From Streptomyces sp. P3 (GTDB taxonomy: Bacteria; Actinomycetota; Actinomycetes; Streptomycetales; Streptomycetaceae): a DNA stretch of 64,000 nucleotides. Below, in pieces: positions 13,032-21,631 of this stretch (the first letter of the stretch is position 1; the number at the start of each line of letters is the position of its first letter). Position numbers and translations under genes: made by a program. Below the pieces are notes generated by a model, which worked only from the letters and a program-made list of their open reading frames with translations, did no database searches and was not told the origin of the DNA. The DNA lies in contig NZ_CP028369.1 of the NCBI RefSeq assembly GCF_003032475.1, positions 6,758,001 to 6,822,000 on the forward strand. Reading direction: 5' to 3'.

Positions 13032-13751
13032 TCACCGCCGGGCCGCGTGCCCGACGGCGGCCCGCGCCAGCGCCCGGACGACCGGGTGCGGGCGCGAGCC
13101 GTCACCGGCCAGCTCCGGCTGGAAGAGGGAGGCCAGGAAGAACGGGTGGTCCGCCAGCTCGGCGATCCGGGGCCGGCCCTGCTCGTCGTGACCGGAGAAA
13201 CGCAGCCCGTGGGCGCGCAGCACGTCCAGACGGCGGGAGGGGCCGTACGCGCAGAAGTAACGCTCCACCGTGCGCTCCGAGCCGATCACCTCGTGGGCGA
13301 GCGAGCCCGGCTCGAGCGTCACCGCGCCCTCGTGGCCCACCAGCGAGCAGGCCAGCGGCTCGATGAGCGGGTCGTCGGCGTCGGGGTCGTTCTCGGCGTG
13401 CGCCGCGCGCGACAGCCCGCAGACCGTGCGGGCGTACTCCAGGAGCGCGTGCTGGAAACCGCCGCAGGTGCCGAGGAACGGGATGCCCTCCTCGCGCGCC
13501 GTGCGGACGGCGGACAGGACGCCCGCCTCGCTCCGGTAGGGGCTGCCCGGCACCACCCACACCGCGTCGAAGTCCCGCACCGCGTTCTCGGTCTCCGCCT
13601 CCTTCGAGGGGATCCAGTAGGCGTCCAGGATCAGCCGGTCCCGGGCTGCCAGGGCGTCCAGGAGGAGCGGTATCCGCGTGTGGGAGACGACGTTCAAGGA
13701 GCGGTCGCCCACCAGGGCGATCCGTGCGGTCCGAGCTGCTGTACCGGTCAT
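13032..13751 (-). CDS. CTP-synthase C-terminal-region-related (GATase-like) protein
   Basis: A 239-residue protein with the class I glutamine amidotransferase fold. The nucleophile-elbow Cys is present (FLGTCGGFQHALLEYAR, about residue 96), but the catalytic His-Pro-Glu of real amidotransferases reads Gln-Pro-Glu (LFQPELAG), so glutamine hydrolysis is unlikely. It matches a family annotated as CTP synthase C-terminal region-related. Start 13751 (GAGG just upstream) is preferred to the ATG at 13760. It is transcribed divergently from a LysR gene with 94 bases between starts, which suggests control by that regulator. Confidence 0.8.
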   Translation of the reverse strand: MTGTAARTARIALVGDRSLNVVSHTRIPLLLDALAARDRLILDAYWIPSKEAETENAVRDFDAVWVVPGSPYRSEAGVLSAVRTAREEGIPFLGTCGGFQHALLEYARTVCGLSRAAHAENDPDADDPLIEPLACSLVGHEGAVTLEPGSLAHEVIGSERTVERYFCAYGPSRRLDVLRAHGLRFSGHDEQGRPRIAELADHPFFLASLFQPELAGDGSRPHPVVRALARAAVGHAARR

Positions 13752-13845
13752 GCGCCTCATCCTGGGCGCGGCCCCCGGTTCGCGTCCAACGATGATTGCT
13801 GCACGGTCGATAAGCAGAGCTGATGCACCCTGGGACCCTGGACGC

Positions 13846-14718
13846 ATGGACCCGCACCACCTGCGCACCTACGTCACCGTCTCCCGGCTCGCCTCCTTCT
13901 CCGGGGCCGCCCGGGAACTCGGGTACACCCAGTCCGCCGTCTCCCAGCACATCGCGGCCCTCGAACAGGACCTCGGATCGCCGCTGCTCACCCGCCGCCC
14001 GGTCGCCCCCACACCGGCCGGCGAACGTCTCCTCGAACACGCGGGGCCGCTGCTGCTGCGTCTGGACGCCGCCCGCGCGGACGTCGTCCGGCTGGCTTCC
14101 GCGCCCTCCACCGGGCTGACGCTGGCCGCCTCGCCGACCGCACTCGGCCCCGCCGCCCTCGCGGCGCTTCCGCCCGCCGCAGTGACGCTGCGCGTGCTCG
14201 GCCGTGACCACGTCGTCGCCGCCGTCGCCGACGGCACCGCCGACCTGGGGTTCGTCGACGGCCTGGCCGCGCCCAGCGACCCGCTGCGGCTGCCCGACGT
14301 GGCGCCGCTGACCACACGCGGTGTCGGCGAGGAGCCCGTCAGCGTCCTGCTGCCCGTCGCTCATCCGCTCGCCCGCCGCAAGAGTCTGCGTCTCGGCGAC
14401 CTCGTCGACGCGCGCTGGCTTGACGCGCCCGACGCCGCGCTGCCGCTGTCCCAGCTGCGCGCCGCCGCCGGGGGCGGCCACGGCTTTTGCGCCGCACTGC
14501 GCTACGACGGCTGCGACCTCAGGCTGCTGACCGCGCTCGCCGCCGCCGGGCACGGCCTGACCCTGCTGCCCCGCTCGGCCGCCACGGGGGTCCCGGGGAC
14601 GGTCGCCGTGCCCGTCGTCGAGCCGCGGGTCGTCCACCGGGTCGAGATCGTGCACGCCGCGGCTCCGGCGGGCGGCGCGGCCCGCGCTCTGCTGGAGTCG
14701 TTGGCGACGCGCGCGTGA
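13846..14718 (+). CDS. LysR family transcriptional regulator
   Basis: A 290-residue LysR protein. The winged helix is at residues 1-60 (LRTYVTVSRLASFSGAARE, then GYTQSAVSQHIAALEQDL), and the effector-binding domain starts near 88 (TGLTLAASPTALGPAAL) and ends with a short C-terminal lobe. It lies divergent from the GATase-like gene, the usual arrangement for a LysR protein and its target. The ATG at 13846 begins the domain directly; no clear ribosome site is seen. Confidence 0.9.
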   Translation: MDPHHLRTYVTVSRLASFSGAARELGYTQSAVSQHIAALEQDLGSPLLTRRPVAPTPAGERLLEHAGPLLLRLDAARADVVRLASAPSTGLTLAASPTALGPAALAALPPAAVTLRVLGRDHVVAAVADGTADLGFVDGLAAPSDPLRLPDVAPLTTRGVGEEPVSVLLPVAHPLARRKSLRLGDLVDARWLDAPDAALPLSQLRAAAGGGHGFCAALRYDGCDLRLLTALAAAGHGLTLLPRSAATGVPGTVAVPVVEPRVVHRVEIVHAAAPAGGAARALLESLATRA

Positions 14719-14896
14719 GGCGCGGCAGCCCTGCCCGGCGTCGTGGGGGCGGGGCCGCGTCATCCGCGCGCGGATGCCGCACCGGACGCATCGCGCGCCG
14801 GGGCGCCCGTACCTCGTCCGCATCCGGGTCAGTCTCACTCGTTCGTGGCTCGTGGTGCGCGGGTGCGCCGGGTAGAGCACCAGCCGGAGGCGATCC

Positions 14897-15604
14897 ATGG
14901 AACAGACAGCGTTGCGACCCAAACCCCTGCCGGGCCATGACCCCGACGCCGCCGCTCTGCCGAGCGGCGGCGAGGGCCACCGTCCGCCCGCCGCCAGGCG
15001 TCGCGGACGACGCCTGACGACCCTGGTGGCCGGTCTGTTCGCGGGCACGGTACTCGTCCTGTCCGGCGTAGGCCTGGGCACGGTGGGGGCGGCCGTGACC
15101 GGCATGAGCAGGCCGGCCGAGCCGCAGCGGCAGGAGGAGCCGGGGGGAGGCGCCGGGCCGGAGGGACGGGCCGGGCCGGCGGGGCAGGCGGATCGGCCGC
15201 AGGCGTCGGGCCGTACGGGGGACCGCACGGGGGAGGGGAGGACGGCGTCGCGGTCCGGGCCGGACGGCGCGCCCGCGCCGGGGTCCGGCGCCGCAGCGCG
15301 CTCCGGCACGCCCGCCGGGACGGGTGCGTCGTCGCGCTCGGCGGGGGCGAGCCTGGGGATCGAGGCGGTGGACGCCGGCCGGACGGGCGCCGAGATCGTC
15401 GCCGTGCACGTCCCCGGTCCCGGTTTCAGGGCGGGTCTGGTCCGCGGCGACGTCCTGCTGACGTTCGGCGGCGCCGAGATCGACTCGGCGACCGACCTCG
15501 CCCGGGCGGTCGACCGGGCGCACCCCGGAGCGGAGGTGGAGGTGGCGGTCCGCCATCGCGGCGGGTACCGGAAGGTGACGGTCGTCCCCGGCATCGTCAC
15601 CTGA
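14897..15604 (+). CDS. Membrane-anchored orphan PDZ-domain protein
   Basis: A 235-residue protein: cytoplasmic N-terminus (1-40), one membrane helix (about 42-62, LVAGLFAGTVLVLSGVGLG), a Gly/Ala/Arg/Pro-rich linker (about 75-150) and a C-terminal PDZ domain (LGIEAVDAG...GPGFRAGLVRGDVLLTFGGAEI) as in HtrA proteases. No trypsin-like protease domain precedes the PDZ, so this may be an adaptor or scaffold outside the membrane. The ATG has GGAGGCG upstream. The partner is unknown. Confidence 0.8.
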   Translation: MEQTALRPKPLPGHDPDAAALPSGGEGHRPPAARRRGRRLTTLVAGLFAGTVLVLSGVGLGTVGAAVTGMSRPAEPQRQEEPGGGAGPEGRAGPAGQADRPQASGRTGDRTGEGRTASRSGPDGAPAPGSGAAARSGTPAGTGASSRSAGASLGIEAVDAGRTGAEIVAVHVPGPGFRAGLVRGDVLLTFGGAEIDSATDLARAVDRAHPGAEVEVAVRHRGGYRKVTVVPGIVT

Positions 15605-16004
15605 CACGGCCCGGGACGGCCCGGGACGGGCCGCCCGGACCCGCGGGCCGTCGGCACGCCGCCCGCGCGTACCGGCCGGCGAACCGCCCGCACCCATGCC
15701 TGCGCCGCGCCGTTCGCGGGCCGGCTGAAGCGCGCCCTCTCCCGGACCGGGGCGCGCCGCCGCCCGGAGCAGGTCCGAGACGGGGCGCCGTTCCTGCTCC
15801 CGGCCTGCGTACGGCCCCGGGTGGCCGGTCCGGGCGGGCCGGCCGTCCGAAACCCTTGCCGACCGGCTCGCGCGACCCCCGCCGGACGGGCAGGATGCTG
15901 CCCGTGGTCGTCTCGCCGGCGTCACCTCGCCCGTCAGCCGTCCACAGCCGCACCGGCACCAGCAGTCACCTCAGCAGCCGCCACGTCCCTCCTGGGAGGC
16001 CCGG
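15605..16004. other. 400-base interval without a supportable gene
   Basis: Near its start it holds a short direct repeat (GGCCCGGGAC twice, 15607-15626). Open frames on both strands lack known motifs and a ribosome site. The promoter of the M24 peptidase gene presumably lies near its right end. Confidence 0.4.
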
Positions 16005-17132
16005 ATGACCGGCACCGCCCCCGCGCCCTTCACCGCCGACGACTACCGGGCCCGCATGGAACGCGCCGCGCGGGAGGCCGCCGACGCCGGACTCGCCGGA
16101 CTGCTCGTGGCGCCCGGACCCGACCTCGTCTGGCTCACCGGCTACGCGCCGACCGCCGCCACCGAACGGCTCACCCTGCTCGTCCTCGCCGCCGGCCGGG
16201 ACCCGGTCCTCGTCGTGCCCGCCCTCGAGGCCCCCGACGCCGCGAAGGCGGCCGGCGCCCCCGTGCTCACCCTGCGGGACTGGACCGACGGCAAGGACCC
16301 CTATGCCGCCACCGCAGCCCTCCTCGGCGACCGGGGGCGGTTCGGGATCAGCGACAACGCCTGGGCGATGCACCTGCTGGCCCTGCAGCAGGCCCTGCCC
16401 GCCACGTCCTACACCTCCCTCACCGAGTCCCTGCCCATGCTGCGCGCCGTCAAGGACGCCGCCGAGCTGGAGCTGATGGCGGCGGCGGGAGCTGCCGCGG
16501 ACCGGGTGTTCGAGGAGATCCGCAAGGTTCCCTTCGGCGGGCGCAGGGAGACGGAGGTCGGCGCCGAGCTCGCCGCACTCCTGCGCCGGTTCGGCCACTC
16601 CCGGGTCGACTTCACCATCGTCGCCTCGGGGCCCAACGGCGCCGACCCGCACCACGAGGTCGGCGACCGCGTCATCGAGCACGGCGACATGGTCGTCCTC
16701 GACTTCGGCGGCCTCAAGGACGGCTACGGCTCCGACACCTCCCGCACCGTGCACGTCGGCGAGCCCACCGACGAGGAACGCCGGGTGCACGACCTGGTGC
16801 GCGAGGCGCAGGAGGCCGGATTCCGGGCGGTCCGGCCCGGCGTGGCCTGCCAGGAGGTCGACCGGGCGGCCCGCGCGGTCATCGCCGCCGCCGGCTACGG
16901 CGCGTACTTCATCCACCGCACCGGCCACGGCATCGGCGTCACCACCCACGAGCCGCCGTACATGATCGAGGGCGAGGAGCGGCCACTCGTGCCCGGCATG
17001 TGCTTCTCCGTGGAGCCCGGCGTGTACCTGCCCGGCAGGTTCGGTGTGCGCATCGAGGACATCGTCACCGTCACCGAGGACGGCGGCCGCCGCCTCAACG
17101 ACACCACCCGCGAGCTGGTCATAGTGGACTGA
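16005..17132 (+). CDS. M24 family Xaa-Pro aminopeptidase (PepP/PepQ type)
   Basis: A 375-residue metallopeptidase of the creatinase/prolidase fold. The N-terminal domain (1-140) is followed by the pita-bread catalytic domain. All five metal ligands are visible: Asp in VVLDFGG, Asp in GYGSDTSRT, His in RTGHGIGV, Glu in SVEPGVY and Glu in VRIEDIV. It should cleave N-terminal Xaa-Pro bonds in the cytoplasm. The ATG is at 16005, with GGGAGG upstream. The next gene starts 48 bases later on the same strand. Confidence 0.92.
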   Translation: MTGTAPAPFTADDYRARMERAAREAADAGLAGLLVAPGPDLVWLTGYAPTAATERLTLLVLAAGRDPVLVVPALEAPDAAKAAGAPVLTLRDWTDGKDPYAATAALLGDRGRFGISDNAWAMHLLALQQALPATSYTSLTESLPMLRAVKDAAELELMAAAGAAADRVFEEIRKVPFGGRRETEVGAELAALLRRFGHSRVDFTIVASGPNGADPHHEVGDRVIEHGDMVVLDFGGLKDGYGSDTSRTVHVGEPTDEERRVHDLVREAQEAGFRAVRPGVACQEVDRAARAVIAAAGYGAYFIHRTGHGIGVTTHEPPYMIEGEERPLVPGMCFSVEPGVYLPGRFGVRIEDIVTVTEDGGRRLNDTTRELVIVD

Positions 17133-17180
17133 CCCGCCCCAGGAGTCCCCGGCACCCACCCGAACGGCAACGGCGCGACC

Positions 17181-18161
17181 ATGACCCAGGCACCGACACC
17201 CACCGCGGACACCGTCCGCCGACTGGTCCGTGCGCTCCTCGAGGAGAACGGGGCGAGCGGCCCCGGCCCGCAGGTGCGGCCCGTCACCGAGGGCGGCGCG
17301 CCCACCACCTGGTGGGTCGGCGCCCGCCATGTGCTGCGGCTCGCCCCCGACCGCGAGACGACCGTGCGCCGCCGTCGTGAACTGCGGCTGCGCGACCTCG
17401 TCCGGCAGCACCTCCCGATCGCCGTGCCGGCCGGTGTCGCGCACGGCGAGTGGTCCCCGGGGCTGGCCTACACCCTCGACACCAGGCTGCCCGGCGGCAC
17501 GGCCGAGGAGCACGACGTGTCGGCCGTCGGCGAGGCCGACCTCGCCGGACTGCTCGGCGGGCTGCGCGAGGTGCCGGCCCGGCAGGCTGAAGCGCTCGGC
17601 GTGCCGCGGGCCGCCCCACGCTCCCTGGAGGCGCTGCGCCGGATGGCCGTGGCCGCCGCCGAACGCCTCGGCCGCGCCGACGAGTTCGACCCCGCCCGGC
17701 TGCACCAGCTGACCCCGGCGGGCGCGGCCCAGCTCGCCGCCCAGGCGGCCCCCGCGGTCCTCGTCCACCACGCGCTGCGCGGCGAGCACCTCGTGGTGAG
17801 CGCCGACGGCCGGGTGCGCGGCGTCCTCGACTGGACCGAAGCGGTCCTCGGGGATCCCGCCGAGGACATCGCGGGCCTCGCCCTCGCCGTCGGCGCGGGG
17901 GCCGCCGTACGGGCCGCCACCCTGGCCGGCTACGGCGCCCGCCCCTGCCTTCGCGGCCTGTGGCTCGCCCGCTGCGACACCGTCGTCCACCTCGCCCGCC
18001 GCGTCGAGAGCCGCAGGGCCGGCCCGCGGGACGCCGACGCACTCGCCCTGCCGCGGACCCGGTTGCGGCGCGCCTGGGAGGCGATCCTGCTGGAGCGGGT
18101 CACGGAGTTCCGTGAGGACGGGGACGGCGGGGACGCGACCGAGGGGGACGGGGACGGATAG
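17181..18161 (+). CDS. Aminoglycoside-phosphotransferase-like protein lacking the catalytic Asp
   Basis: A 326-residue protein with the APH/choline-kinase fold. The metal-binding LDWTEAVLGDPAEDIAGLA (about residue 216) is intact. The preceding Brenner motif, HxDxxxxN in active kinases, reads HHALRGEH, so the base Asp is Ala and the Asn is His. The N-terminal lobe (TTWWVGARHVLRLAPD) is present. It may be a pseudokinase or use another residue. It lies 48 bases after the M24 peptidase gene, probably in the same operon. The substrate is unknown. Confidence 0.75.
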   Translation: MTQAPTPTADTVRRLVRALLEENGASGPGPQVRPVTEGGAPTTWWVGARHVLRLAPDRETTVRRRRELRLRDLVRQHLPIAVPAGVAHGEWSPGLAYTLDTRLPGGTAEEHDVSAVGEADLAGLLGGLREVPARQAEALGVPRAAPRSLEALRRMAVAAAERLGRADEFDPARLHQLTPAGAAQLAAQAAPAVLVHHALRGEHLVVSADGRVRGVLDWTEAVLGDPAEDIAGLALAVGAGAAVRAATLAGYGARPCLRGLWLARCDTVVHLARRVESRRAGPRDADALALPRTRLRRAWEAILLERVTEFREDGDGGDATEGDGDG

Positions 18162-18174
18162 GGCGAAAGGCTCA

Positions 18175-18228
18175 CCCCACCGCCACGCCCACGCCCACGC
18201 CCACCGCCACGCCCATCCCCACCGCCAG
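18175..18228. repeat. Hexameric CACGCC-type repeat between convergent genes
   Basis: Repeats of CACGCC and CACCGC with 6-bp steps fill the gap between the phosphotransferase-like and treZ stop codons. It is likely slippage-prone non-coding DNA. Confidence 0.55.
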
Positions 18229-18236
18229 GCCCCGCC

Positions 18237-19982
18237 TCACTCCTGCTCCAGGACCACGCACGACTCCCCGGGGAGATGCAGCAGGCCGTCCGGACCCGGG
18301 ACGTCCACCGGCTCCCAGGCGGCCAGCACGCGCGCGGGGCGCGGGCCCAGCGGGATGGCGGCCGGCTCCTCGCCGAGGTTGACGGCCACCCGGACGTCGC
18401 CGCGCCGGAAGGCCAGCCACCGGCCCCCGACGTCGTGGGCGACCTTGATGTCGGCCAGGTCGGGATCGGTGAGGTCGGGCTGGGCGTGCCGCAGGGCGAT
18501 CAGCTCGCGGTACCAGGCCAGCACACGCGCGTGCGGCTCGCGCCGCGGCTCGGACCAGTCCAGGCAGGAGCGCTCGCGGGTCGCCGGGTCCTGCGGGTCG
18601 GGCACGTCCTCCTCGGCCCAGCCGTGCGCCGTGAACTCCCGCCGCCGGCCCCGCCGTACGGCCTCGGCGAGCTCCGGGTCGGTGTGGTCGGTGAAGTACT
18701 GCCACGGCGTGCCCGCCGCCCACTCCTCGCCCATGAACAGCATCGGCGTGAACGGCGCGGTCAGCGTCAGCGCCGCCGCGCACGCCAGCAGCCCCGGAGA
18801 GAGGGACGCCGAGAGGCGGTCGCCCTGGGCCCGGTTGCCGACCTGGTCGTGGGTCTGGCCGTACCCGAGCAGCCGGTGCGCGGGCACCCGGGCCCGGTCC
18901 AGCGGGCGGCCGTGGCGCCGGCCCCGGAACGCGGAGTGGACGCCGTCGTGGAAGTAGCCGCCGGTCAGCGTCTTGGCGAGGGCGGCGAACGGGTCGCGTG
19001 CGAAGTCGGCGTAGTAGCCCTGCGACTCGCCGGTGAGCGCGGTGTGCAGGGCGTGGTGGAAGTCGTCGTTCCACTGCGCGTGCAGGCCGAGGCCGCCCTG
19101 CCGGCGGGGGGTGATGAGCCGCGGGTCGTTCAGGTCGGACTCGGCGATCAGGAACAGCGGCCGGCCCGTCTCGGCGGCGAGGGCGTCCACCGCCGCCGAC
19201 AGTTCCTCCAGGAAGGGGTACGCGCGCGTGTCGGCCAGCGCGTGCACCGCGTCCAGACGCAGCCCGTCGAGCCGGTAGTCGCGCAGCCAGGCCAGCGCGC
19301 TGCCCAGCAGGTAGGCGCGCACCTCGTCGGAACCGGGGGCGTCCAGGTTCACGGCCGCGCCCCACGGCGTGTGGTGCGTCTCGGTGAAGTACGGGCCGAA
19401 GGAGGGCAGGTGATTGCCGGACGGGCCCAGATGGTTGTGCACCACGTCCAGGACCACGCCCAGACCGAGCGCATGGGCCCGGTCGACGAACCGCTTCAGC
19501 CCCGCGGGGCCGCCGTACGGCTCGTGCACCGCCCACGGGGACACCCCGTCGTACCCCCAGCCGTGCCGGCCCGGGAACGGGCACAGGGGCATCAACTCCA
19601 CATGGGTGATGCCGAGTCCGGCGAGATGGCCGAGCCGCCCGGCCGCCGCGTCCAGCGTCCCCTCGGGCGTGTAGGTGCCCACGTGCAGCTCGTACAGCAC
19701 GGCGCCGGGCAGCGGACGTCCGGACCACTGCGTGCGCCACTCGTGCAGGCTCTGGTCGACGACGGCGCTCAAACCGTCCGGCCCGTCCGGCTGACGGCGC
19801 GAGCGGGGATCGGGCCGGACGGGGCCGTCGTCCACCGCGAAGCCGTACCGGGTGCCGTCCTCGGCCTGCGCCTCGCCCGTCCACCATCCCGCACGCTCCG
19901 GATCGCGTCCCAACGCGCGCGTGGCGCCGCCGCATCGCAGCGTCACGCGTCCGGCCTGCGGTGCCCACACCTCGAACTGCAC
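18237..19982 (-). CDS. treZ: Malto-oligosyltrehalose trehalohydrolase
   Basis: A 581-residue GH13 enzyme that releases trehalose from the malto-oligosyltrehalose made by TreY. Order: N-terminal beta domain (FEVWAPQAGRVTL), then the TIM barrel with LELHVGTYTPEG-like entry (YELHVGTYTPEG), GYDGVSPWAV, nucleophile Asp in GLRLDAVHAL (about residue 245), acid Glu in LIAESDLND and Asp in YGQTHDQVGN. The start is the GTG at 19982 with GAAGGGGAG upstream. It lies 3.2 kb from treY on the same strand, separated by opposite-strand genes, so it has its own promoter. Confidence 0.93.
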   Translation of the reverse strand: MQFEVWAPQAGRVTLRCGGATRALGRDPERAGWWTGEAQAEDGTRYGFAVDDGPVRPDPRSRRQPDGPDGLSAVVDQSLHEWRTQWSGRPLPGAVLYELHVGTYTPEGTLDAAAGRLGHLAGLGITHVELMPLCPFPGRHGWGYDGVSPWAVHEPYGGPAGLKRFVDRAHALGLGVVLDVVHNHLGPSGNHLPSFGPYFTETHHTPWGAAVNLDAPGSDEVRAYLLGSALAWLRDYRLDGLRLDAVHALADTRAYPFLEELSAAVDALAAETGRPLFLIAESDLNDPRLITPRRQGGLGLHAQWNDDFHHALHTALTGESQGYYADFARDPFAALAKTLTGGYFHDGVHSAFRGRRHGRPLDRARVPAHRLLGYGQTHDQVGNRAQGDRLSASLSPGLLACAAALTLTAPFTPMLFMGEEWAAGTPWQYFTDHTDPELAEAVRRGRRREFTAHGWAEEDVPDPQDPATRERSCLDWSEPRREPHARVLAWYRELIALRHAQPDLTDPDLADIKVAHDVGGRWLAFRRGDVRVAVNLGEEPAAIPLGPRPARVLAAWEPVDVPGPDGLLHLPGESCVVLEQE

Positions 19983-20147
19983 GGACGGCTCCCCTTCGTC
20001 TGCTCACCGTGATGTAGCCCGTCCCGTCCATCGTGCTCCACGGGAGATCGATCCTGCCCGGGAACACTCCCATTGACGCCCCACCCGTGCGGGGGCCGTC
20101 TCCCCGTCTTCTGGACACCCGGAGCCCGCTGACCGACAATCACCACC

Positions 20148-20699
20148 GTGACGTCGTCCTTCGAGTTCAACACGTACCCCGCGCGGTTGTCCGACGCGGA
20201 GCGCGACCGGGCGCTGAAGGTGCTGCGCGACGGCGTCGCCCTGGGGCGCCTGTCGCACGACACGTTCATCCGGCGCATGGAGCTGGCCCTCGCCGCCCGA
20301 CGCCCGGACGAGCTCGCCGTCCTCACCGCCGACCTGTCCGAGGAGAACCGCTTCTCGCGGGTCGTCTTCGGCGCGGTCGAGGCGGTATCCGGCTTCACCG
20401 TACGACTGCGCCGCGCCTGGCAGGCCGAGCGGCTGCCCAAGCTGCTGCTGCCGCATCCGGGCACCGCGCACGCGCTGCGCATCGGCCGCGATCCCGTGAA
20501 CGGTCTGCGGCTGACCCACGAGAGCGTCTCGCGGGTGCACGCCGAACTCATCCGCCAGGGCGGCGTGTGGGTGCTGCGCGACCTCGGCTCCACCAACGGC
20601 ACGACCGTCAACGGGCGGCGCGTCATCGGCGCGGCCGTGGTCCGCGAGGGCGACCAGGTCGCCTTCGGCCGGACGGGATTCCGTCTCTCGGCGAACTGA
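20148..20699 (+). CDS. DUF1707 and FHA domain protein
   Basis: A 183-residue protein. Residues 12-65 are a DUF1707 (SHOCT-like) domain (RLSDAERDRALKVLRDGVALG), and residues 100-180 are an FHA phosphothreonine-binding domain with the conserved residues GRDPVNGL, SRVHAEL and LGSTNGT. FHA domains read Ser/Thr kinase signalling; no kinase gene is adjacent. The start is the GTG at 20148. The partner is unknown. Confidence 0.85.
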   Translation: MTSSFEFNTYPARLSDAERDRALKVLRDGVALGRLSHDTFIRRMELALAARRPDELAVLTADLSEENRFSRVVFGAVEAVSGFTVRLRRAWQAERLPKLLLPHPGTAHALRIGRDPVNGLRLTHESVSRVHAELIRQGGVWVLRDLGSTNGTTVNGRRVIGAAVVREGDQVAFGRTGFRLSAN

Positions 20700-20743
20700 A
20701 ACCGGTCAAGTCCCCTGACCCGAAGCGGTGTCGACGTACCCCC

Positions 20744-21058
20744 GGCCGATGGCTCACTGACCGTCCGACGGCCCTGCGCATCGTCGGCGGCCGGATCGCC
20801 GTACGCACGGCCGGCCTGCTCCACCGGCTCGTCACCGGCGCCGGACGCGACCCGGCCGGCGTGCTGCCGGAACCGGAGGCGCTCCTCGGCGCGTGGTGCG
20901 CCGTCCACCGGGACGACCGCGGGGCGCGCTGGATCCCGGTGGCGCGTCAGGCGGAGTACCGGGCCCGGGTCGTCCTCGCCGCGTTCCGTCCGGCCGGTGC
21001 CCGTTCGGGTGAGTCGGACTGGGGTACCCGGCCCGTCGTGCCGATGCACCGGGAATGA
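20744..21058 (+). other. Coding-like frame without a visible start, overlapping the subtilisin inhibitor start
   Basis: About 104 codons (peptide starts WLTDRPTALRIVGGRIAVRT) show strong third-position GC. The stop TGA overlaps the ATG of the next gene (ATGA), as in coupled genes. No ATG, GTG or TTG lies in frame between the GTG at 20567, inside the FHA gene, and this stretch. It may be a gene that lost its 5' end, or the start may be unconventional. No family is recognised. Confidence 0.35.
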
Positions 21059-21513
21059 CGCACTTCCTCAACGCTCTGCGGCCGGCCCGCGCGGTACGGC
21101 GCGTCCTGCCGGCCGCGGCCGCCCTCCTCCTCGCCGCCGGCGCCGCCCCGCACGCCCTGGCCGCCTCCCACGACGCCCTCCCCGGCAACTGGCTCCAGCT
21201 CACCGTCACCCGCGGCGACGCCCGCTCCGGCGACGCGCGCGGCACCCTGCTGCTGTGCGACCCGCCGCAGGGCCACGCGCGGGCCGCGGAGGCCTGCGAC
21301 GCCCTGGCCCGGTCCGGCGGCGACGTCGAGGCCGTCCCGCGCGACGGCAGCCGTGTCTGCCCGCTCGTGTACGCCCCGGTGAAGGTCCGCGCCCAGGGCC
21401 GCTGGGACGGCCGTCCGGTCGACTACAGCCACACCTACAGCAACGACTGCGAGCGGGAGGCGCTGACCGGCCCGGTGTTCGCCCTGGACGACGATCAGGC
21501 GCCCGAGGTCTGA
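21055..21513 (+). CDS. Subtilisin inhibitor-like protein (SSI family)
   Basis: A 152-residue secreted protease inhibitor. A signal peptide (1-37, ending HALA/A) precedes an SSI domain with its four cysteines (68, 81, 102, about 131) and the typical core LLLCDPPQG and YAPVKVRAQGRWDG. The reactive site follows Cys102-Pro: P1 is Leu104 and P1' Val105 (SSI itself has Met-Val), which predicts inhibition of subtilisin- and chymotrypsin-like proteases. The C-terminus is a little short and lacks the usual final Phe. A strong terminator follows. The secreted subtilisin at 6.4 kb is a possible target. Confidence 0.9.
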   Translation: MTHFLNALRPARAVRRVLPAAAALLLAAGAAPHALAASHDALPGNWLQLTVTRGDARSGDARGTLLLCDPPQGHARAAEACDALARSGGDVEAVPRDGSRVCPLVYAPVKVRAQGRWDGRPVDYSHTYSNDCEREALTGPVFALDDDQAPEV

Positions 21514-21524
21514 GCACGCGGTCC

Positions 21525-21562
21525 GGCGGGCCCCGGGAGCCTCCGCGCTCCCGGGGCCCGCC
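21525..21562 (+). terminator. Strong terminator after the inhibitor gene
   Basis: A perfect 16-base stem: GGCGGGCCCCGGGAGC (21525-21540) pairs with 21547-21562 around a 6-base loop, 11 bases after the stop. It may also end transcription of the M14 gene from the other strand. Confidence 0.85.
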
Positions 21563-21631
21563 CCGGCCGCGGCCCGGCCGCCCCCTCGCCACGGCACCGG
21601 CCCTCTCGACGGATCCGTCGGCCGTCCGCGG

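Noticed and set aside
17181..18161. Antibiotic-resistance call for the phosphotransferase-like genes (also 32546-33409)
   Set aside because: The APH fold covers many small-molecule kinases, the first lacks the catalytic Asp, and nothing specific to a drug is visible.
18175..18228. Possible CRISPR-like array
   Set aside because: The period is six bases with no spacers; it is a microsatellite-type repeat.
20033..20699. Extension of the frame at 20744 upstream through the FHA gene
   Set aside because: Within the FHA gene the translated frame is Arg/Ala-rich shadow sequence and codon bias follows the FHA frame, so the coding-like part begins only near 20744.
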